DNA of 64,000 bases from Pasteurellaceae bacterium RH1A (GTDB lineage: Bacteria > Pseudomonadota > Gammaproteobacteria > Enterobacterales > Pasteurellaceae), in assembly GCA_012221805.1 (NCBI GenBank), contig CP015195.1, positions 1,411,771 to 1,475,770 on the forward strand. Reading direction: 5' to 3'. Positions 1 through 9,361 of this stretch are shown here, one piece after another. Position numbers and translations under genes: made by a program. The notes under the pieces were generated by a model. It was not told the DNA's origin. It was given only the letters and a program-made list of their open reading frames with translations, and made no database searches. Position 1 is the first letter of the stretch. Each line of letters starts with the position of its first letter.

Positions 1-18
1 TTCCTTAAGGCCTCCTCC

Positions 19-669
19 TTAAACTTTGTTATCATTTTCCTGCTCCTTTTTCCCAAACCTAAACTTTTTAAATCTTTTCGCCTTTTTAGACATTAAAAAG
101 ACAAAAACAAAGAACAGAATGCTCAAAAAAGCAAATAAGCTATTATAAACCCAATCATCAAATTTACCCGATTGCATGATGGTATAAGAGGCGAAATCCT
201 TTTTTACATTATTATCGTAACTGACCCCGTCCCAAACGTATTCCTTAGGTGCAAAACCATAATTGAAAACCCGAATAGGATTATCTCGTGTGCCCTTGCC
301 CTCTCTCCTTTCTTTAGGATGAACAAGCAAAAAGATAGGCCCCTTCTTAAGGCCTTTACTATAGCTGGCCAGGGGCTTAAAATCATGATCTCTTTTGCCC
401 TTATGGAAATAATAGACAGCGTAATAAGTCTTATCTTTTCTCAACAAATAAATATCTGCCCGATCATGATACATATGGCTTCTCCAAGAACGCTCTACAT
501 ATTCATAATTATCTAGCCGAATTTCTTCAGAGGCCTTCTTATAATCAAGCGTGTTCGAAAATAATAGGGCAAGAAGACGGGGGACAATAACTACACCCCA
601 GAAAAGTAGGCCAGAAAAGAGGGCAATATGGGTTATATGATTAGAAAGATAGGTTTTTAATTTCATCAT
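19..669 (-). CDS. Membrane protein of unknown function, two predicted TM segments
   Basis: A 216-residue protein I do not recognise. A hydrophobic segment near the N-terminus (about residues 12-35) and another near the C-terminus (about 178-197) flank a central, charged, probably extracytoplasmic domain rich in Tyr, Lys and Asp. The C-terminal tail after the second segment is strongly basic (KKAKRFKKFRFGKK). The layout resembles DUF3592-type proteins, but I see no diagnostic motif. An upstream GTG/ATG extension is possible; the ATG-ATG pair at 669/666 is preferred because AGGA lies about 10 bases upstream. It is divergent from hemW, with about 100 bp between the two starts. Confidence 0.6.
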   Translation of the reverse strand: MMKLKTYLSNHITHIALFSGLLFWGVVIVPRLLALLFSNTLDYKKASEEIRLDNYEYVERSWRSHMYHDRADIYLLRKDKTYYAVYYFHKGKRDHDFKPLASYSKGLKKGPIFLLVHPKERREGKGTRDNPIRVFNYGFAPKEYVWDGVSYDNNVKKDFASYTIMQSGKFDDWVYNSLFAFLSILFFVFVFLMSKKAKRFKKFRFGKKEQENDNKV

Positions 670-773
670 CTTATAGGTATCCTGTGGATCACGGCGCTTG
701 TAAGCCAACTATAGCCAATTTACCTGCAAAATGCTACCATAAGACCCTTTTTAGCCACTATATCAAGACCTTA

Positions 774-1931
774 ATGAACCTAAGCCTGCCGCCCCTGAGC
801 CTTTATATTCACATTCCCTGGTGTGTACAAAAATGCCCTTATTGTGATTTTAACTCCCACGCCCAAAAGGGACTGATTCCTGAAGCGGACTATATCCAAC
901 ATCTGTTGGCAGACTTCAGAGCTGATTTAGAGCGTTACAGGGTTGCGATAAGCCAGCGTAAGATCCACTCCATTTTTATCGGCGGTGGCACGCCCAGCCT
1001 CTTTTCGGCTGAAGGCATTGGCTATTTGCTGGCTCAAATCCGCCAACTGATTGATTTTGAACCCCATATCGAGATTACTCTGGAAGCCAACCCAGGCACA
1101 GCCGAGGCAGAACGCTTTATTGGCTACGCCCAGGCAGGCGTAAACCGAATTTCTATGGGCATTCAGAGCTTTGAACCTGAAAAACTGCTCAAGCTGGGCC
1201 GAATTCACGATAATCTTGAGGCCAAGCAAGCGGTGCATTTTGCCCAAAATGCTGCAAATTTTGGCCTTAAGAGCTTTAATATCGACCTCATGCACGGCCT
1301 GCCTAACCAGTCGGTGAAACAGGCCTTGAGCGATTTGGAGCAAGGCATTGCCCTCAATCCACCGCATTTGTCTTGGTATCAATTAACCATTGAACCCAAT
1401 ACTCTCTTTTATTCCCGCCCCCCTACCCTGCCCGATGACGATGAACTTTGGGACATCTTCGAGCAAGGCCATGCGCTTCTCACTCAAGCAGGCTATGAGC
1501 AATACGAAACCTCGGCCTATGCCAAGCCTGGTTTTCAGTGCCAGCATAACTTAAATTATTGGCGGTTTGGTGATTACCTGGCCATCGGTTGCGGGGCCCA
1601 CGGCAAAATCAGCTATCCAACGGGTGAAATCTACCGCTTCAGCAAAACCAAACACCCCAAGGGCTATATGCGGGGCGAATATCTCTACAGCCAAGATCCA
1701 ATCGCTTTAGAAGACCGCCCTTTTGAATACTTTATGAACCGCTTTCGCCTCTTAGAGCCAACGCCAAAAGCCGAGTTTGAACAATATACAGGTTTAAAAC
1801 GTGACAATGTTGCGGAAATTATGGATTGGGCCCTTGCAAAAAACTACATCCAAGAGACCGCTTGCAGCTGGCAAATCACACAGCACGGCAAGTTGTTTTT
1901 AAATGAGTTGTTGGAAGGTTTTTTGAGATAG
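774..1931 (+). CDS. hemW: Radical SAM heme chaperone HemW
   Basis: HemW inserts heme into respiratory enzymes. It is homologous to the oxygen-independent coproporphyrinogen III oxidase HemN but lacks its oxidase activity. The 385-residue protein opens with the family's LPPLSLYIHIPWC and has the radical-SAM cluster motif C17-x3-C21-x2-C24 (CVQKCPYC), followed by the GGGTPS motif that contacts S-adenosylmethionine. Length matches family members (about 380). The ATG at 774 was chosen because the family starts a few residues before LPPLSLY; the open frame extends 30 codons upstream without family similarity. It ends just before a palindromic repeat. Confidence 0.95.
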   Translation: MNLSLPPLSLYIHIPWCVQKCPYCDFNSHAQKGLIPEADYIQHLLADFRADLERYRVAISQRKIHSIFIGGGTPSLFSAEGIGYLLAQIRQLIDFEPHIEITLEANPGTAEAERFIGYAQAGVNRISMGIQSFEPEKLLKLGRIHDNLEAKQAVHFAQNAANFGLKSFNIDLMHGLPNQSVKQALSDLEQGIALNPPHLSWYQLTIEPNTLFYSRPPTLPDDDELWDIFEQGHALLTQAGYEQYETSAYAKPGFQCQHNLNYWRFGDYLAIGCGAHGKISYPTGEIYRFSKTKHPKGYMRGEYLYSQDPIALEDRPFEYFMNRFRLLEPTPKAEFEQYTGLKRDNVAEIMDWALAKNYIQETACSWQITQHGKLFLNELLEGFLR

Positions 1932-1938
1932 GCTTTTT

Positions 1939-2006
1939 GTAGCGTGGGCTTCAGTCCACGATGTTAGGTAAATTTTATCAATAACGTGGGCTGAAGCCCA
2001 CGCTAC
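1939..2006. repeat. REP/BIME-like inverted pair (family C)
   Basis: Two inverted copies of a GTAGCGTGGGCT-type module occupy 1939-1960 and 1985-2006, separated by an AT-rich 24-bp spacer. Each module is itself palindromic (CGTGGGCT / AGCCCACG), so the whole can fold into a long hairpin. It lies between the convergent hemW and lipoprotein genes and might also end transcription. A related single module is at about 12120-12144. Confidence 0.75.
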
Positions 2007-2025
2007 CATCTGTCTTCTCCTGCTG

Positions 2026-2901
2026 TTAGTCCATTTTTGTATCAAAATTATCATAAGGAAGTCGTAATTTAATACGGGCGTCTTGAGCGTGACGGCAAGG
2101 ATAAGTGCTAGAAATTTCATATTGCTTATCCCAATTTGCCTTTTTAATCTGGTCAATACATTGATTGTAGGTTACTTTGAGCTTTTCATAATCCTTGGTA
2201 AAGGCTTCTACGATTTCATCATTTTTAGCTTTAACGGTGTTTCCCCATGTTTTGCAAGGTTCATCAATCTTCATATAATCGCCTTTGAGACAATAGGTTT
2301 TTTCTTGGCTAAGTAAGGTTTCATAAGGCACTTGCGCCAGCTCTACTTGAGCCTGTTCGCCCGCAGCTCTTTTCCACACATCACAAGTAGAAAATTTGCG
2401 TTGATCTTGCTTGCAATAGTTTTCCCGTGTATTTAATAGGTTGGCCAAACCTTGGGATTTTAGTTCTTCAATGGCAGGATTGATTTTTTCATTATATAGT
2501 GTTTCCATAGCACGGCAATCTGAGCTGCGCTCAAAACCGATCGTATTCAAACAAGAAGAATTGAGTACCGTTTTGGTAAAATCTTGCCAAGATTGTGAGC
2601 CATACTGTTCAACCATTTTAGCCTTGGCTGCTTCCAGTTCCGCCTGCTCTTTGGCCTTACGTTCAGCTTCTACTTTTTCACGCTCAATACGGCGCTGCTC
2701 CTTAACCGCCCCTTCTGCTGCTAAACATTCAGTAAAGGCCTTATCTTCCTTTTTAAGTTTGCCTTCCCAAAAGGCCTTTTCACATTCTTTTAATTTAACC
2801 TTGGCTTCATCAAGATTTTTGGCATAGTAGGCCTGATCTTTTTCGCCGCAGGCCGTTAGCCCCAAGGCCATGGCCAAGAGGCTGTATTTCATCACTTTCA
2901 T
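2026..2901 (-). CDS. EexN-like lipoprotein
   Basis: A 291-residue predicted lipoprotein. The signal peptide MKVMKYSLLAMALG ends in a lipobox LTAC, with Cys18 as the likely lipidation site. The first mature segment (YYAKN...EAKVKLKECE) resembles EexN-type entry-exclusion lipoproteins. The rest is a charged helix rich in Glu/Lys/Ala (about residues 65-95), then a Cys-rich C-terminal part with several Cys spaced as if for disulfides, which suits a periplasmic location. EexN proteins from plasmids are much shorter and no conjugation gene is nearby, so function is unknown. The start at 2901 has AGGAG seven bases upstream. Confidence 0.65.
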   Translation of the reverse strand: MKVMKYSLLAMALGLTACGEKDQAYYAKNLDEAKVKLKECEKAFWEGKLKKEDKAFTECLAAEGAVKEQRRIEREKVEAERKAKEQAELEAAKAKMVEQYGSQSWQDFTKTVLNSSCLNTIGFERSSDCRAMETLYNEKINPAIEELKSQGLANLLNTRENYCKQDQRKFSTCDVWKRAAGEQAQVELAQVPYETLLSQEKTYCLKGDYMKIDEPCKTWGNTVKAKNDEIVEAFTKDYEKLKVTYNQCIDQIKKANWDKQYEISSTYPCRHAQDARIKLRLPYDNFDTKMD

Positions 2902-3111
2902 AAGCGTTCTCCTTTTGATTAAAGACTTATTTTAAGGTTTAAATAGGATTGCCAATCTTATTGTTTAAAAAGAATACGATTATTGTCAAGAAGAAAACAA
3001 AATCTTTACATTCTGTATATTCAAGGCCTAGTCAAAGAATATTGCAAAAAATCCTCAAATTTCAACCGCTTGTATAGTAATATATAGGCGGTTTTTTTAC
3101 AGGATTTGATT

Positions 3112-3591
3112 ATGAACAGATTAACAGCGGGGCAAAAGGCTCCAGAATTTACCCTCTTAGATGAAAACAGTCAGCCAGTCAGCCTTGCCCAATTTGCAGG
3201 CAAGAAGGTGCTGGTTTATTTTTACCCCAAAGCCCTGACCCCAGGTTGCACCACCCAGGCCTGTGGCTTGCGGGATAGCAAGAGCGAGTTAGATGAGCTT
3301 AATGTGGTGGTGTTGGGCATTAGCCCAGATCTCCCCAAAAAACTGGCCCAATTTAAGGAGAAAAAAGCCCTCAACTTTAGCCTGCTTTCCGACCCTGATC
3401 ATGCGGTTGCAGAGGCCTTTGGGGTTTGGGGCGAGAAGAAATTTATGGGCAGGACCTATGATGGCATTCATCGTATTTCCTTTTTAATTGATGAAAAGGG
3501 CGTGATTGAGGCGGTTTTTGATAAATTTAAGACCAGCGACCACCATCAAATGGTTGTAGATTTTGTGCGGGGGTTAGGCCATGGCCAATAA
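3112..3591 (+). CDS. bcp: Thiol peroxidase Bcp (peroxiredoxin)
   Basis: Thioredoxin-dependent peroxiredoxin of the PrxQ/Bcp class, which reduces hydrogen peroxide and organic hydroperoxides in the cytoplasm. The 159-residue protein has the hallmark [13 protein letters not shown], giving peroxidatic Cys46 and resolving Cys51 five residues apart, as in E. coli Bcp. The ATG at 3112 is chosen over a TTG six bases upstream because AGGA sits seven bases before it. The last 11 bases overlap the start of gmhB, so the two are probably translationally coupled. A USS core (ACCGCTTGT) lies in the upstream region near 3066. Confidence 0.93.
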   Translation: MNRLTAGQKAPEFTLLDENSQPVSLAQFAGKKVLVYFYPKALTPGCTTQACGLRDSKSELDELNVVVLGISPDLPKKLAQFKEKKALNFSLLSDPDHAVAEAFGVWGEKKFMGRTYDGIHRISFLIDEKGVIEAVFDKFKTSDHHQMVVDFVRGLGHGQ

Positions 3592-4126
3592 GGCAATCTT
3601 CCTCGACCGTGACGGCACCATTAACATTGACCACGGCTATGTGCATAAAATTGATGATTTCCAAATCATTGAAGGCGTGGGCAAGGCCCTCAAGCTCTTG
3701 CAGGATAAGGGCTATTTGCTGGTTTTGGTGACCAACCAATCGGGCATTGCTCGGGGTTATTTTTCGGAAGACCAATTTTTGCAGCTAACCGAATGGTTCG
3801 ATTGGTCGCTAGACGAAGACTACGGTGTGGTCTTGGACGGCATCTACTACTGCCCTCATCACCCAGACGGCCAAGGCCAATATGGCCAAGACTGTGACTG
3901 CCGTAAACCCAAGGCAGGTATGTTTAAAGAGGCCATGAGGGATCTCAATATCGATCCTGCCCAGTCCCTTATGGTGGGCGATAAACTCGAAGACCTGTTG
4001 GCTGCCGAAAATGCGGGGGTTAAAACCAAGATCTTGGTTCGCACCGGCAAGGCCGTGACGCCTGAGGCGGAAGCCAAGGCGGATAAAGTTTTGGATAGCT
4101 TGGCCGATTTGCCTAAGTATCTCTAA
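3581..4126 (+). CDS. gmhB: D-glycero-beta-D-manno-heptose 1,7-bisphosphate 7-phosphatase
   Basis: HAD-superfamily phosphatase that removes the 7-phosphate during synthesis of ADP-heptose for the lipopolysaccharide inner core. The 181-residue protein shows the catalytic DxD motif (FLDRDGT, Asp9 and Asp11), motif II VTNQSG, the zinc-binding loop CPHHP...CDCRKP and the final [10 protein letters not shown] motif. Length is normal for the family. It overlaps bcp by 11 bp; the pairing of a peroxidase with a heptose gene is probably positional rather than functional. Confidence 0.95.
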   Translation: MANKAIFLDRDGTINIDHGYVHKIDDFQIIEGVGKALKLLQDKGYLLVLVTNQSGIARGYFSEDQFLQLTEWFDWSLDEDYGVVLDGIYYCPHHPDGQGQYGQDCDCRKPKAGMFKEAMRDLNIDPAQSLMVGDKLEDLLAAENAGVKTKILVRTGKAVTPEAEAKADKVLDSLADLPKYL

Positions 4127-4136
4127 GTTCCCTTCT

Positions 4137-4197
4137 TAACAAGCGGGAGAAATTTGGCGATTTTTTGCAAATCGCCCCTGCCCTACCCGCTTGTCAG
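4137..4197. other. Inverted USS-like pair downstream of gmhB
   Basis: ACAAGCGGG near 4139 and CCCGCTTGT near 4188 are inverted copies of a USS-like core around a short AT-rich loop. In Pasteurellaceae such facing pairs often lie at gene ends and can form terminator-like hairpins. There is no strong U-run here, so the terminator role is uncertain. Confidence 0.45.
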
Positions 4198-4328
4198 ATC
4201 AAATTTTCATAAAAATCCCTAAATTTCCCCTTTAAAACTGTGCCAATTTCCTCATAAAAGTGGTACATTTACCCCCGTTTTATCTTAAAACGCAATCATT
4301 TTTAACTTTAAATCATACAGGAGTCTTT

Positions 4329-5867
4329 ATGCTTATTGGTGTACCAAGAGAGCTGCTGGCGGGTGAAAATCGGGTGGCGGCAACGCCTAAGACCGTTCAG
4401 CAAATTTTAAAGCTCGGCTTTGATGTCATCGTGGAACACGATGCCGGTTTTAAGGCCAGTTTTGAAGACAATGCTTTTGTTGAAGCCGGTGCCACGGTTG
4501 GCGATCAGAAAGCCGTTTGGGCGGCCGATATTATCTTTAAGGTCAATGCCCCAACCGATGCGGAAATTGCCTTGATGAAGGAAGGCCAAACCCTGGTTAG
4601 CTTTATCTGGCGAGCTCAAAACCCAGAACTGATGGCTAAACTGACCGCTAAGAAAATCAGTGTGCTGGCCATGGATTCTGTGCCACGTATCTCCCGTGCC
4701 CAAGCCCTGGATGCCCTATCTTCCATGGCCAATATTTCGGGCTACCGTGCAGTGATTGAGGCCGCCAACGTCTTTGGTAGCTTCTTTACCGGCCAAATTA
4801 CTGCGGCAGGTAAGGTGCCACCAGCCAAGGTGCTTGTGATCGGTGCAGGTGTGGCAGGCTTAGCCGCCATTGGTGCAGCCAACAGCCTAGGTGCTATTGT
4901 GCGGGCCTTTGACTCCCGTCCTGAGGTAAAAGAACAGGTCAAATCCATGGGTGCTGACTTCTTAGAAATCGATTTCAAAGAAGAAGGTGGCAGCGGCGAT
5001 GGTTATGCTAAGGTTATGTCAGATGAGTTTAACCGCCGTGCTATGGAGCTTTATGCAGAGCAGGCCAAAGAGGTGGATATTATTATCACCACGGCCGCCA
5101 TTCCAGGCAAACCTGCCCCTCGTTTGATTACCAAAGAAATGGTCGATTCCATGAAACCAGGTTCGGTAATTGTGGACTTGGCCGCTGCGACAGGGGGTAA
5201 CTGTGAATATACAAAAGCAGGCGAAGTGGTGACAACCGATAACCAGGTGAAAATCCTAGGTTACACCGACTTCCCAAGCCGTTTACCGACCCAGTCCTCC
5301 CAGCTTTACGGCACTAACTTAGTGAATTTACTCAAGTTATTGGCACCAAATAAAGACGGCCAAATCGACATCAACTTTGACGATGTGGTCTTGCGTGGTG
5401 TGACCGTGGTGCGTGATGGGGAAGAAATCCCACCAGCCCAAATTCAGGTTTCGGCTCAACCGCAACAGGCGGCCAAAGCTACCCCACAAGCGGAGAAAAA
5501 AGAGGAAAAACCTGCAAATCCTAAGCTCAAATATGGCTTGTTGGCCGCAGCCGGTGTCCTCTTCCTCTGGTTGGCTTCGGTTGCACCTGCTGCCTTCCTG
5601 TCCCACTTTACCGTTTTCGTACTCTCTTGCGTAGTCGGTTACTATGTGGTTTGGAACGTCAGCCACGCCCTACACACCCCGCTTATGGCGGTGACCAATG
5701 CCATTTCGGGCATTATTATCGTGGGTGCGGTGCTGCAAATTGCCCAACCAACCGGGAATTTCTTTATTGATATTTTAGCCTTCTTTGCCATCTTGGTTGC
5801 CAGCATCAATATTTTTGGTGGCTTCAAGGTAACCCAACGCATGCTGGCTATGTTTAGAAAAGGTTAA
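4329..5867 (+). CDS. pntA: NAD(P) transhydrogenase subunit alpha
   Basis: Alpha subunit of the proton-translocating transhydrogenase, which uses the proton-motive force to transfer hydride from NADH to NADP+. The 512-residue protein has an N-terminal NAD(H)-binding domain I starting [10 protein letters not shown], with the nucleotide-binding loop [10 protein letters not shown] Pro/Ala/Lys linker (about residues 375-400) leads to about four membrane helices at the C-terminus. The start at 4329 matches the family N-terminus and has AGGAG upstream. pntB follows nine bases after the stop with its own AAGGAGA, so the two form an operon. Confidence 0.96.
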   Translation: MLIGVPRELLAGENRVAATPKTVQQILKLGFDVIVEHDAGFKASFEDNAFVEAGATVGDQKAVWAADIIFKVNAPTDAEIALMKEGQTLVSFIWRAQNPELMAKLTAKKISVLAMDSVPRISRAQALDALSSMANISGYRAVIEAANVFGSFFTGQITAAGKVPPAKVLVIGAGVAGLAAIGAANSLGAIVRAFDSRPEVKEQVKSMGADFLEIDFKEEGGSGDGYAKVMSDEFNRRAMELYAEQAKEVDIIITTAAIPGKPAPRLITKEMVDSMKPGSVIVDLAAATGGNCEYTKAGEVVTTDNQVKILGYTDFPSRLPTQSSQLYGTNLVNLLKLLAPNKDGQIDINFDDVVLRGVTVVRDGEEIPPAQIQVSAQPQQAAKATPQAEKKEEKPANPKLKYGLLAAAGVLFLWLASVAPAAFLSHFTVFVLSCVVGYYVVWNVSHALHTPLMAVTNAISGIIIVGAVLQIAQPTGNFFIDILAFFAILVASINIFGGFKVTQRMLAMFRKG

Positions 5868-5876
5868 GGAGAAACT

Positions 5877-7325
5877 ATGTCTTTTGGATTTGTTACCGCG
5901 GCTTACATCATCGCCGCCATTCTCTTTATTATGAGCCTTGCCGGCCTTTCTAAGCACGAAACGGCCAAGGCAGGTTGCTGGTACGGGATTGTGGGGATGG
6001 GGATTGCCTTAGTGGCCACCATCTTCGGCCCTCAATCCCAGGGCACTTTCTGGATTCTCATTGCCATGGCCATCGGTGGTTTCTTGGGTGTGCGTAAGGC
6101 ACTTAAAGTTGAAATGACCGAAATGCCAGAATTAGTGGCCATCCTTCACAGCTTTGTGGGCTTGGCAGCCGTCTTGGTTGGCTTTAACAGCTATGGCCTA
6201 CACGTTGATGCGGTTATTCCAGGCGGCCTATCGCCAGAGCAGGTAGAGGCCTTTGTGGCTGAGCAAAAAACGCTTGCCAACATCCACAATGTGGAAGTTT
6301 TCTTGGGGATCTTCATCGGTGCCGTGACCTTCTCAGGCTCCCTGGTGGCCTTTGGTAAACTCAGCGGCAAGCTCTTCGGCCGCAAGGTTTCCTCTGCTGC
6401 CCTCAACATTCCTCACAAGCACAAGTGGAATTTAGCGGCTATTTTGGTATCGGTCTTTTTGATGATCGTGTTCCTAAACAATCCGCACAACATCTTCCCT
6501 GTGATGGTGATGACCGTAATCGCCCTCCTTTTCGGCTGGCACTTGGTGGCCTCCATCGGTGGTGCTGATATGCCGGTTGTGGTGTCTATGCTTAACTCCT
6601 ATTCTGGTTGGGCCGCGGCAGCGGCAGGCTTTATGCTTAGCAACGACCTTCTCATCGTAACTGGTGCCCTAGTGGGTTCTTCTGGTGCCATCCTTTCTTA
6701 CATCATGTGTAAGGCCATGAACCGCTCCTTTATTAGCGTAATTGCTGGTGGCTTCGGCACAGAAGTTCAAGCTTCAAAAGGTGATGAAGAATACGGCGAA
6801 CACCGTGAAACCACGGCGGAAGAAGTGGCTGAAATGCTTAAAAATGCCAGTTCAGTGATCATCACCCCAGGCTACGGTATGGCCGTGGCGCAAGCCCAAT
6901 ACCCTGTGGCAGAAATCACCGCTAAATTACGCGAACGTGGCGTAAACGTGCGTTTTGGTATCCACCCAGTGGCAGGCCGTTTACCAGGCCACATGAACGT
7001 ACTCCTAGCCGAAGCCAAGGTGCCTTATGATGTGGTGCTTGAAATGGATGAAATCAACGAGGACTTTGCGGATACGGATGTGGTACTTGTTATCGGGGCT
7101 AACGACACAGTAAACCCAGCCGCCCTAGACGATCCATCTAGCCCAATCGCTGGCATGCCAGTGTTAGAAGTGTGGAAGGCACAAAATGTGATTGTGTTTA
7201 AACGCTCTATGGCCGTGGGCTACGCCGGCGTCCAAAACCCACTCTTCTTTAAGGAAAATACCCAAATGCTCTTTGGGGATGCTAAAGAACGTGTGGATGA
7301 TATTTTAAGAGCCTTAAATGGCTAA
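5877..7325 (+). CDS. pntB: NAD(P) transhydrogenase subunit beta
   Basis: Beta subunit of the membrane transhydrogenase. The first about 270 residues are a chain of hydrophobic helices that form most of the proton channel. The C-terminal domain III binds NADP(H), shown by [16 protein letters not shown] and [12 protein letters not shown]. At 482 residues it is full length. It follows pntA by nine bases, and a clear intrinsic terminator lies directly after the stop. Confidence 0.96.
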   Translation: MSFGFVTAAYIIAAILFIMSLAGLSKHETAKAGCWYGIVGMGIALVATIFGPQSQGTFWILIAMAIGGFLGVRKALKVEMTEMPELVAILHSFVGLAAVLVGFNSYGLHVDAVIPGGLSPEQVEAFVAEQKTLANIHNVEVFLGIFIGAVTFSGSLVAFGKLSGKLFGRKVSSAALNIPHKHKWNLAAILVSVFLMIVFLNNPHNIFPVMVMTVIALLFGWHLVASIGGADMPVVVSMLNSYSGWAAAAAGFMLSNDLLIVTGALVGSSGAILSYIMCKAMNRSFISVIAGGFGTEVQASKGDEEYGEHRETTAEEVAEMLKNASSVIITPGYGMAVAQAQYPVAEITAKLRERGVNVRFGIHPVAGRLPGHMNVLLAEAKVPYDVVLEMDEINEDFADTDVVLVIGANDTVNPAALDDPSSPIAGMPVLEVWKAQNVIVFKRSMAVGYAGVQNPLFFKENTQMLFGDAKERVDDILRALNG

Positions 7326-7331
7326 TTCTCA

Positions 7332-7360
7332 GGCGGGTTAAACACCCGCCTTTTTCTTTT
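7332..7360 (+). terminator. Rho-independent terminator of pntAB
   Basis: GGCGGGT and ACCCGCC pair around a short AAC-containing loop and are followed by TTTTTCTTTT, directly after the pntB stop. Confidence 0.9.
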
Positions 7361-7593
7361 TGAGCGGTAAGCTCAAACTAAGTTTGCTATTGCCAATCTA
7401 ATTTGGGCAAAGCAGGCACAATTCGGCTGGGATTAACATTGGCAAAAGAATAAAAATAATTCTGCACAATATAATCTAAATCCACGGTTTTTCTGATTGC
7501 ACTTATTTTGTATAAATCAAGCATATATCGGTACAAATATTCAAACTCGGAAAGTGGTTTTAGACTGCATTTAAATAGCGTTGCATAAACCTT

Positions 7594-8682
7594 GGCATAG
7601 TAGACAAAATAGTTGCTGATTCGTCAAAAACTATGCCAAGTGGACAAAATAGTTGCTAATGTTTATTTTCTAAAATGTTAGCAGCTATTTTTATTCAAAA
7701 AATCCTTTATAAACATGGCTTTATGTTTTTTGCTTAATCCATTATGATTATTTAACTGTCGCTTCATATGTTTAAATAGCCCTTCAAGCCTATTTGTTGT
7801 CCTTTCTATATTTAAATCTGACCGTTCTTCAAAAGTAAATAAATATTTCATATACCATTTAAGGCTTGCATAAGCCCCTCTAACACTACGATGCTTATAA
7901 GGTAAATATCCCTTTTCATTTGGCTTATCACTTCTTTCTTTTAAATACTCTTCATGTTTTAAATACCAATAATGAAGGCGTTTGTAAAATTCATTTTTTG
8001 AACTCTCCACCAGTGTTTTTACGATAACTTTTAATTCTTTTCCCGCTTGTGATTGATGCTTTTTTCTGAGTTTTCTCATCACTATTGCAACCATATGAAA
8101 CTGACACATCTGCACAGGTGCATTGAACAAGTCCTTCATCAGACCTCGCCTACCATCACAGGTAATGGATTGTATTATATAGCTTTTTTCTCTCAATCTA
8201 TTAAGTGCCAGCTTATAGTAAACGTCTTTTTCTGTTCTTACAAAACAGTGAAATACCACTTTCTTTGTATGAGAGTCCATTAACACTAATACGCCGAAAT
8301 TACGCTTAAAAAAGGTAGTGTCCATAATTATATTAAGCGATGTGCTTTGAGGTGGATGTAATAATGTTTTAGGAGCTTTATCAATATATCTTTGGATAGT
8401 TCTAACCGAACAATGATACTTATTGGCAAGCTGTTGATAAGTTTGTTTTCCTGAAGTGTAATCATCCCAGATCTGTATTGGGTCTAATTTCTTTTGATGG
8501 GTAAAGGTTTTATGGCATTGATTACAATAATAACGCTGAATGTTATTTTGTTTACCATGTTTCTTGATATTCGCACTTTGGCAGAAAAGGCAGTTTTTTG
8601 TTCATTTTTCAAAAAGAGGGCTTAAAGCCTTGTACTATAAGGCTTTAAGCCACTTTTTAGCAACTATTTTGTCTATTATGCC
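7594..8682 (-). mobile_element. Insertion sequence (IS256-like, Zn-binding variant), 1,089 bp
   Basis: The ends are 23-bp inverted repeats beginning GGCATAGTAGACAAAATAG on the left and GGCATAATAGACAAAATAG on the right, differing at one position. The flanks are direct repeats of TAAACCTT (7586-7593 and 8683-8690), an 8-bp target duplication. One transposase gene fills the element on the minus strand. Just inside the right end a perfect 13-bp stem hairpin (8619-8631 with 8639-8651) sits upstream of the transposase and may block read-through expression. A second copy of the GGACAAAATAGTTGC end motif lies inside the left end near 7633-7650. Confidence 0.9.
7678..8605 (-). pseudogene. Transposase of the IS, frame disturbed at the 5' end
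   Basis: The protein has an N-terminal zinc ribbon (CLFC...CNQC), a helix-turn-helix region (QTYQQLANKYHCSVRTIQRYI) and a DDE-type catalytic domain beginning MDTTFF. Its CQFHM motif and long basic C-terminus resemble the variant Zn-binding IS256-like transposases. The only plausible start, ATG at 8605, is out of frame with the zinc ribbon. Between them is a run of six A on the coding strand (8594-8599), and five or eight A would join the frames as M-N-K-N-C or M-N-K-K-N-C. As sequenced, only an internal start at 8325 gives an open product of 215 residues lacking the DNA-binding part. Slippage on the A-run, a real mutation or a sequencing error are all possible. Confidence 0.75.
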
Positions 8683-9361
8683 TAAACCTTTTCAAAGCGA
8701 ATTAAGGTCGGGAACAAGAAAAAATCACTTAAGGTTATCTCATGGCCAAATAAATAGGGCTGATGTTGCAAACGCTTATTCAAATCTGCCAAATCAGCAA
8801 AAAATTCTGAAAGTAATGTATCATAATCAGCTTGGTTTCTACAAAAACCAATTTGATATACTTTGGCAGTAATATGGTCGTTTAGCCAATGATTTAGGGC
8901 GATAATTTCATTTTTTAAGGGGTTTGGCACAAGAATATGGGGATTTTTCGCCACATTTTGCCAGTTTGTTGCCAAGTTCAATGCCAACTCTGCCGAGCTG
9001 TTGGAGGCAATTTTCTGTTCCGCCTTATCCCAAAGTACAGGAACGGTTGCCCTGCCTGAAAAATCATGTTGGTGTTTTTGGTAAATTTCATACAGATGGT
9101 GTCGGTTTAAAATAGGGTCGGAAAAATGTTGGTCAAAAATCCAACCATCTGTTTTTAAAGAAGATACAGATGAAACCGTAATCGGTAAGCCCAAAAACTG
9201 CACCACCAAATTGGCACGGTGGGCATAAGGGCAAGCCAGTGAAATATACAAATGATAGCGGTCAGCTTGTACAATGGTCGCAGTTGGAATGAGCGTTGCA
9301 TTTTCCACAGATTCATCGGCAACCCAAACACCTTTATTAAGTAAAGACATAAAAACTCCTC

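Larger units (their letters stand above)
7387..9350 (-). pseudogene. yqjG: Glutathionyl-hydroquinone reductase, interrupted by an IS
   Basis: GST-fold enzyme (YqjG/ECM4 type) that reduces glutathionyl-hydroquinones. The N-terminal part runs 9350 to 8683 and the C-terminal part 7593 to 7387; the IS at 7594-8682 separates them. Removing the IS and one copy of the 8-bp target duplication TAAACCTT rejoins the reading frame exactly, giving 288 residues. The active-site motif is ACPYAHR with Cys40, and the C-terminus has the family's FANVNPSRIVP. At present the reading frame stops two codons into the IS, after LIRFEKV, so the last third is lost and activity is unlikely. AGGAG precedes the start at 9350, and the gene lies 11 bases downstream of the DMT transporter gene, probably in the same MarR-controlled operon. 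Confidence 0.9.

Noticed and set aside
7594..8682. IS1595/ISXO2-type element, suggested by the 8-bp target duplication and zinc ribbon
   Set aside because: The CQFH motif and overall layout fit the Zn-binding IS256-like variant better; not fully excluded without a database search.
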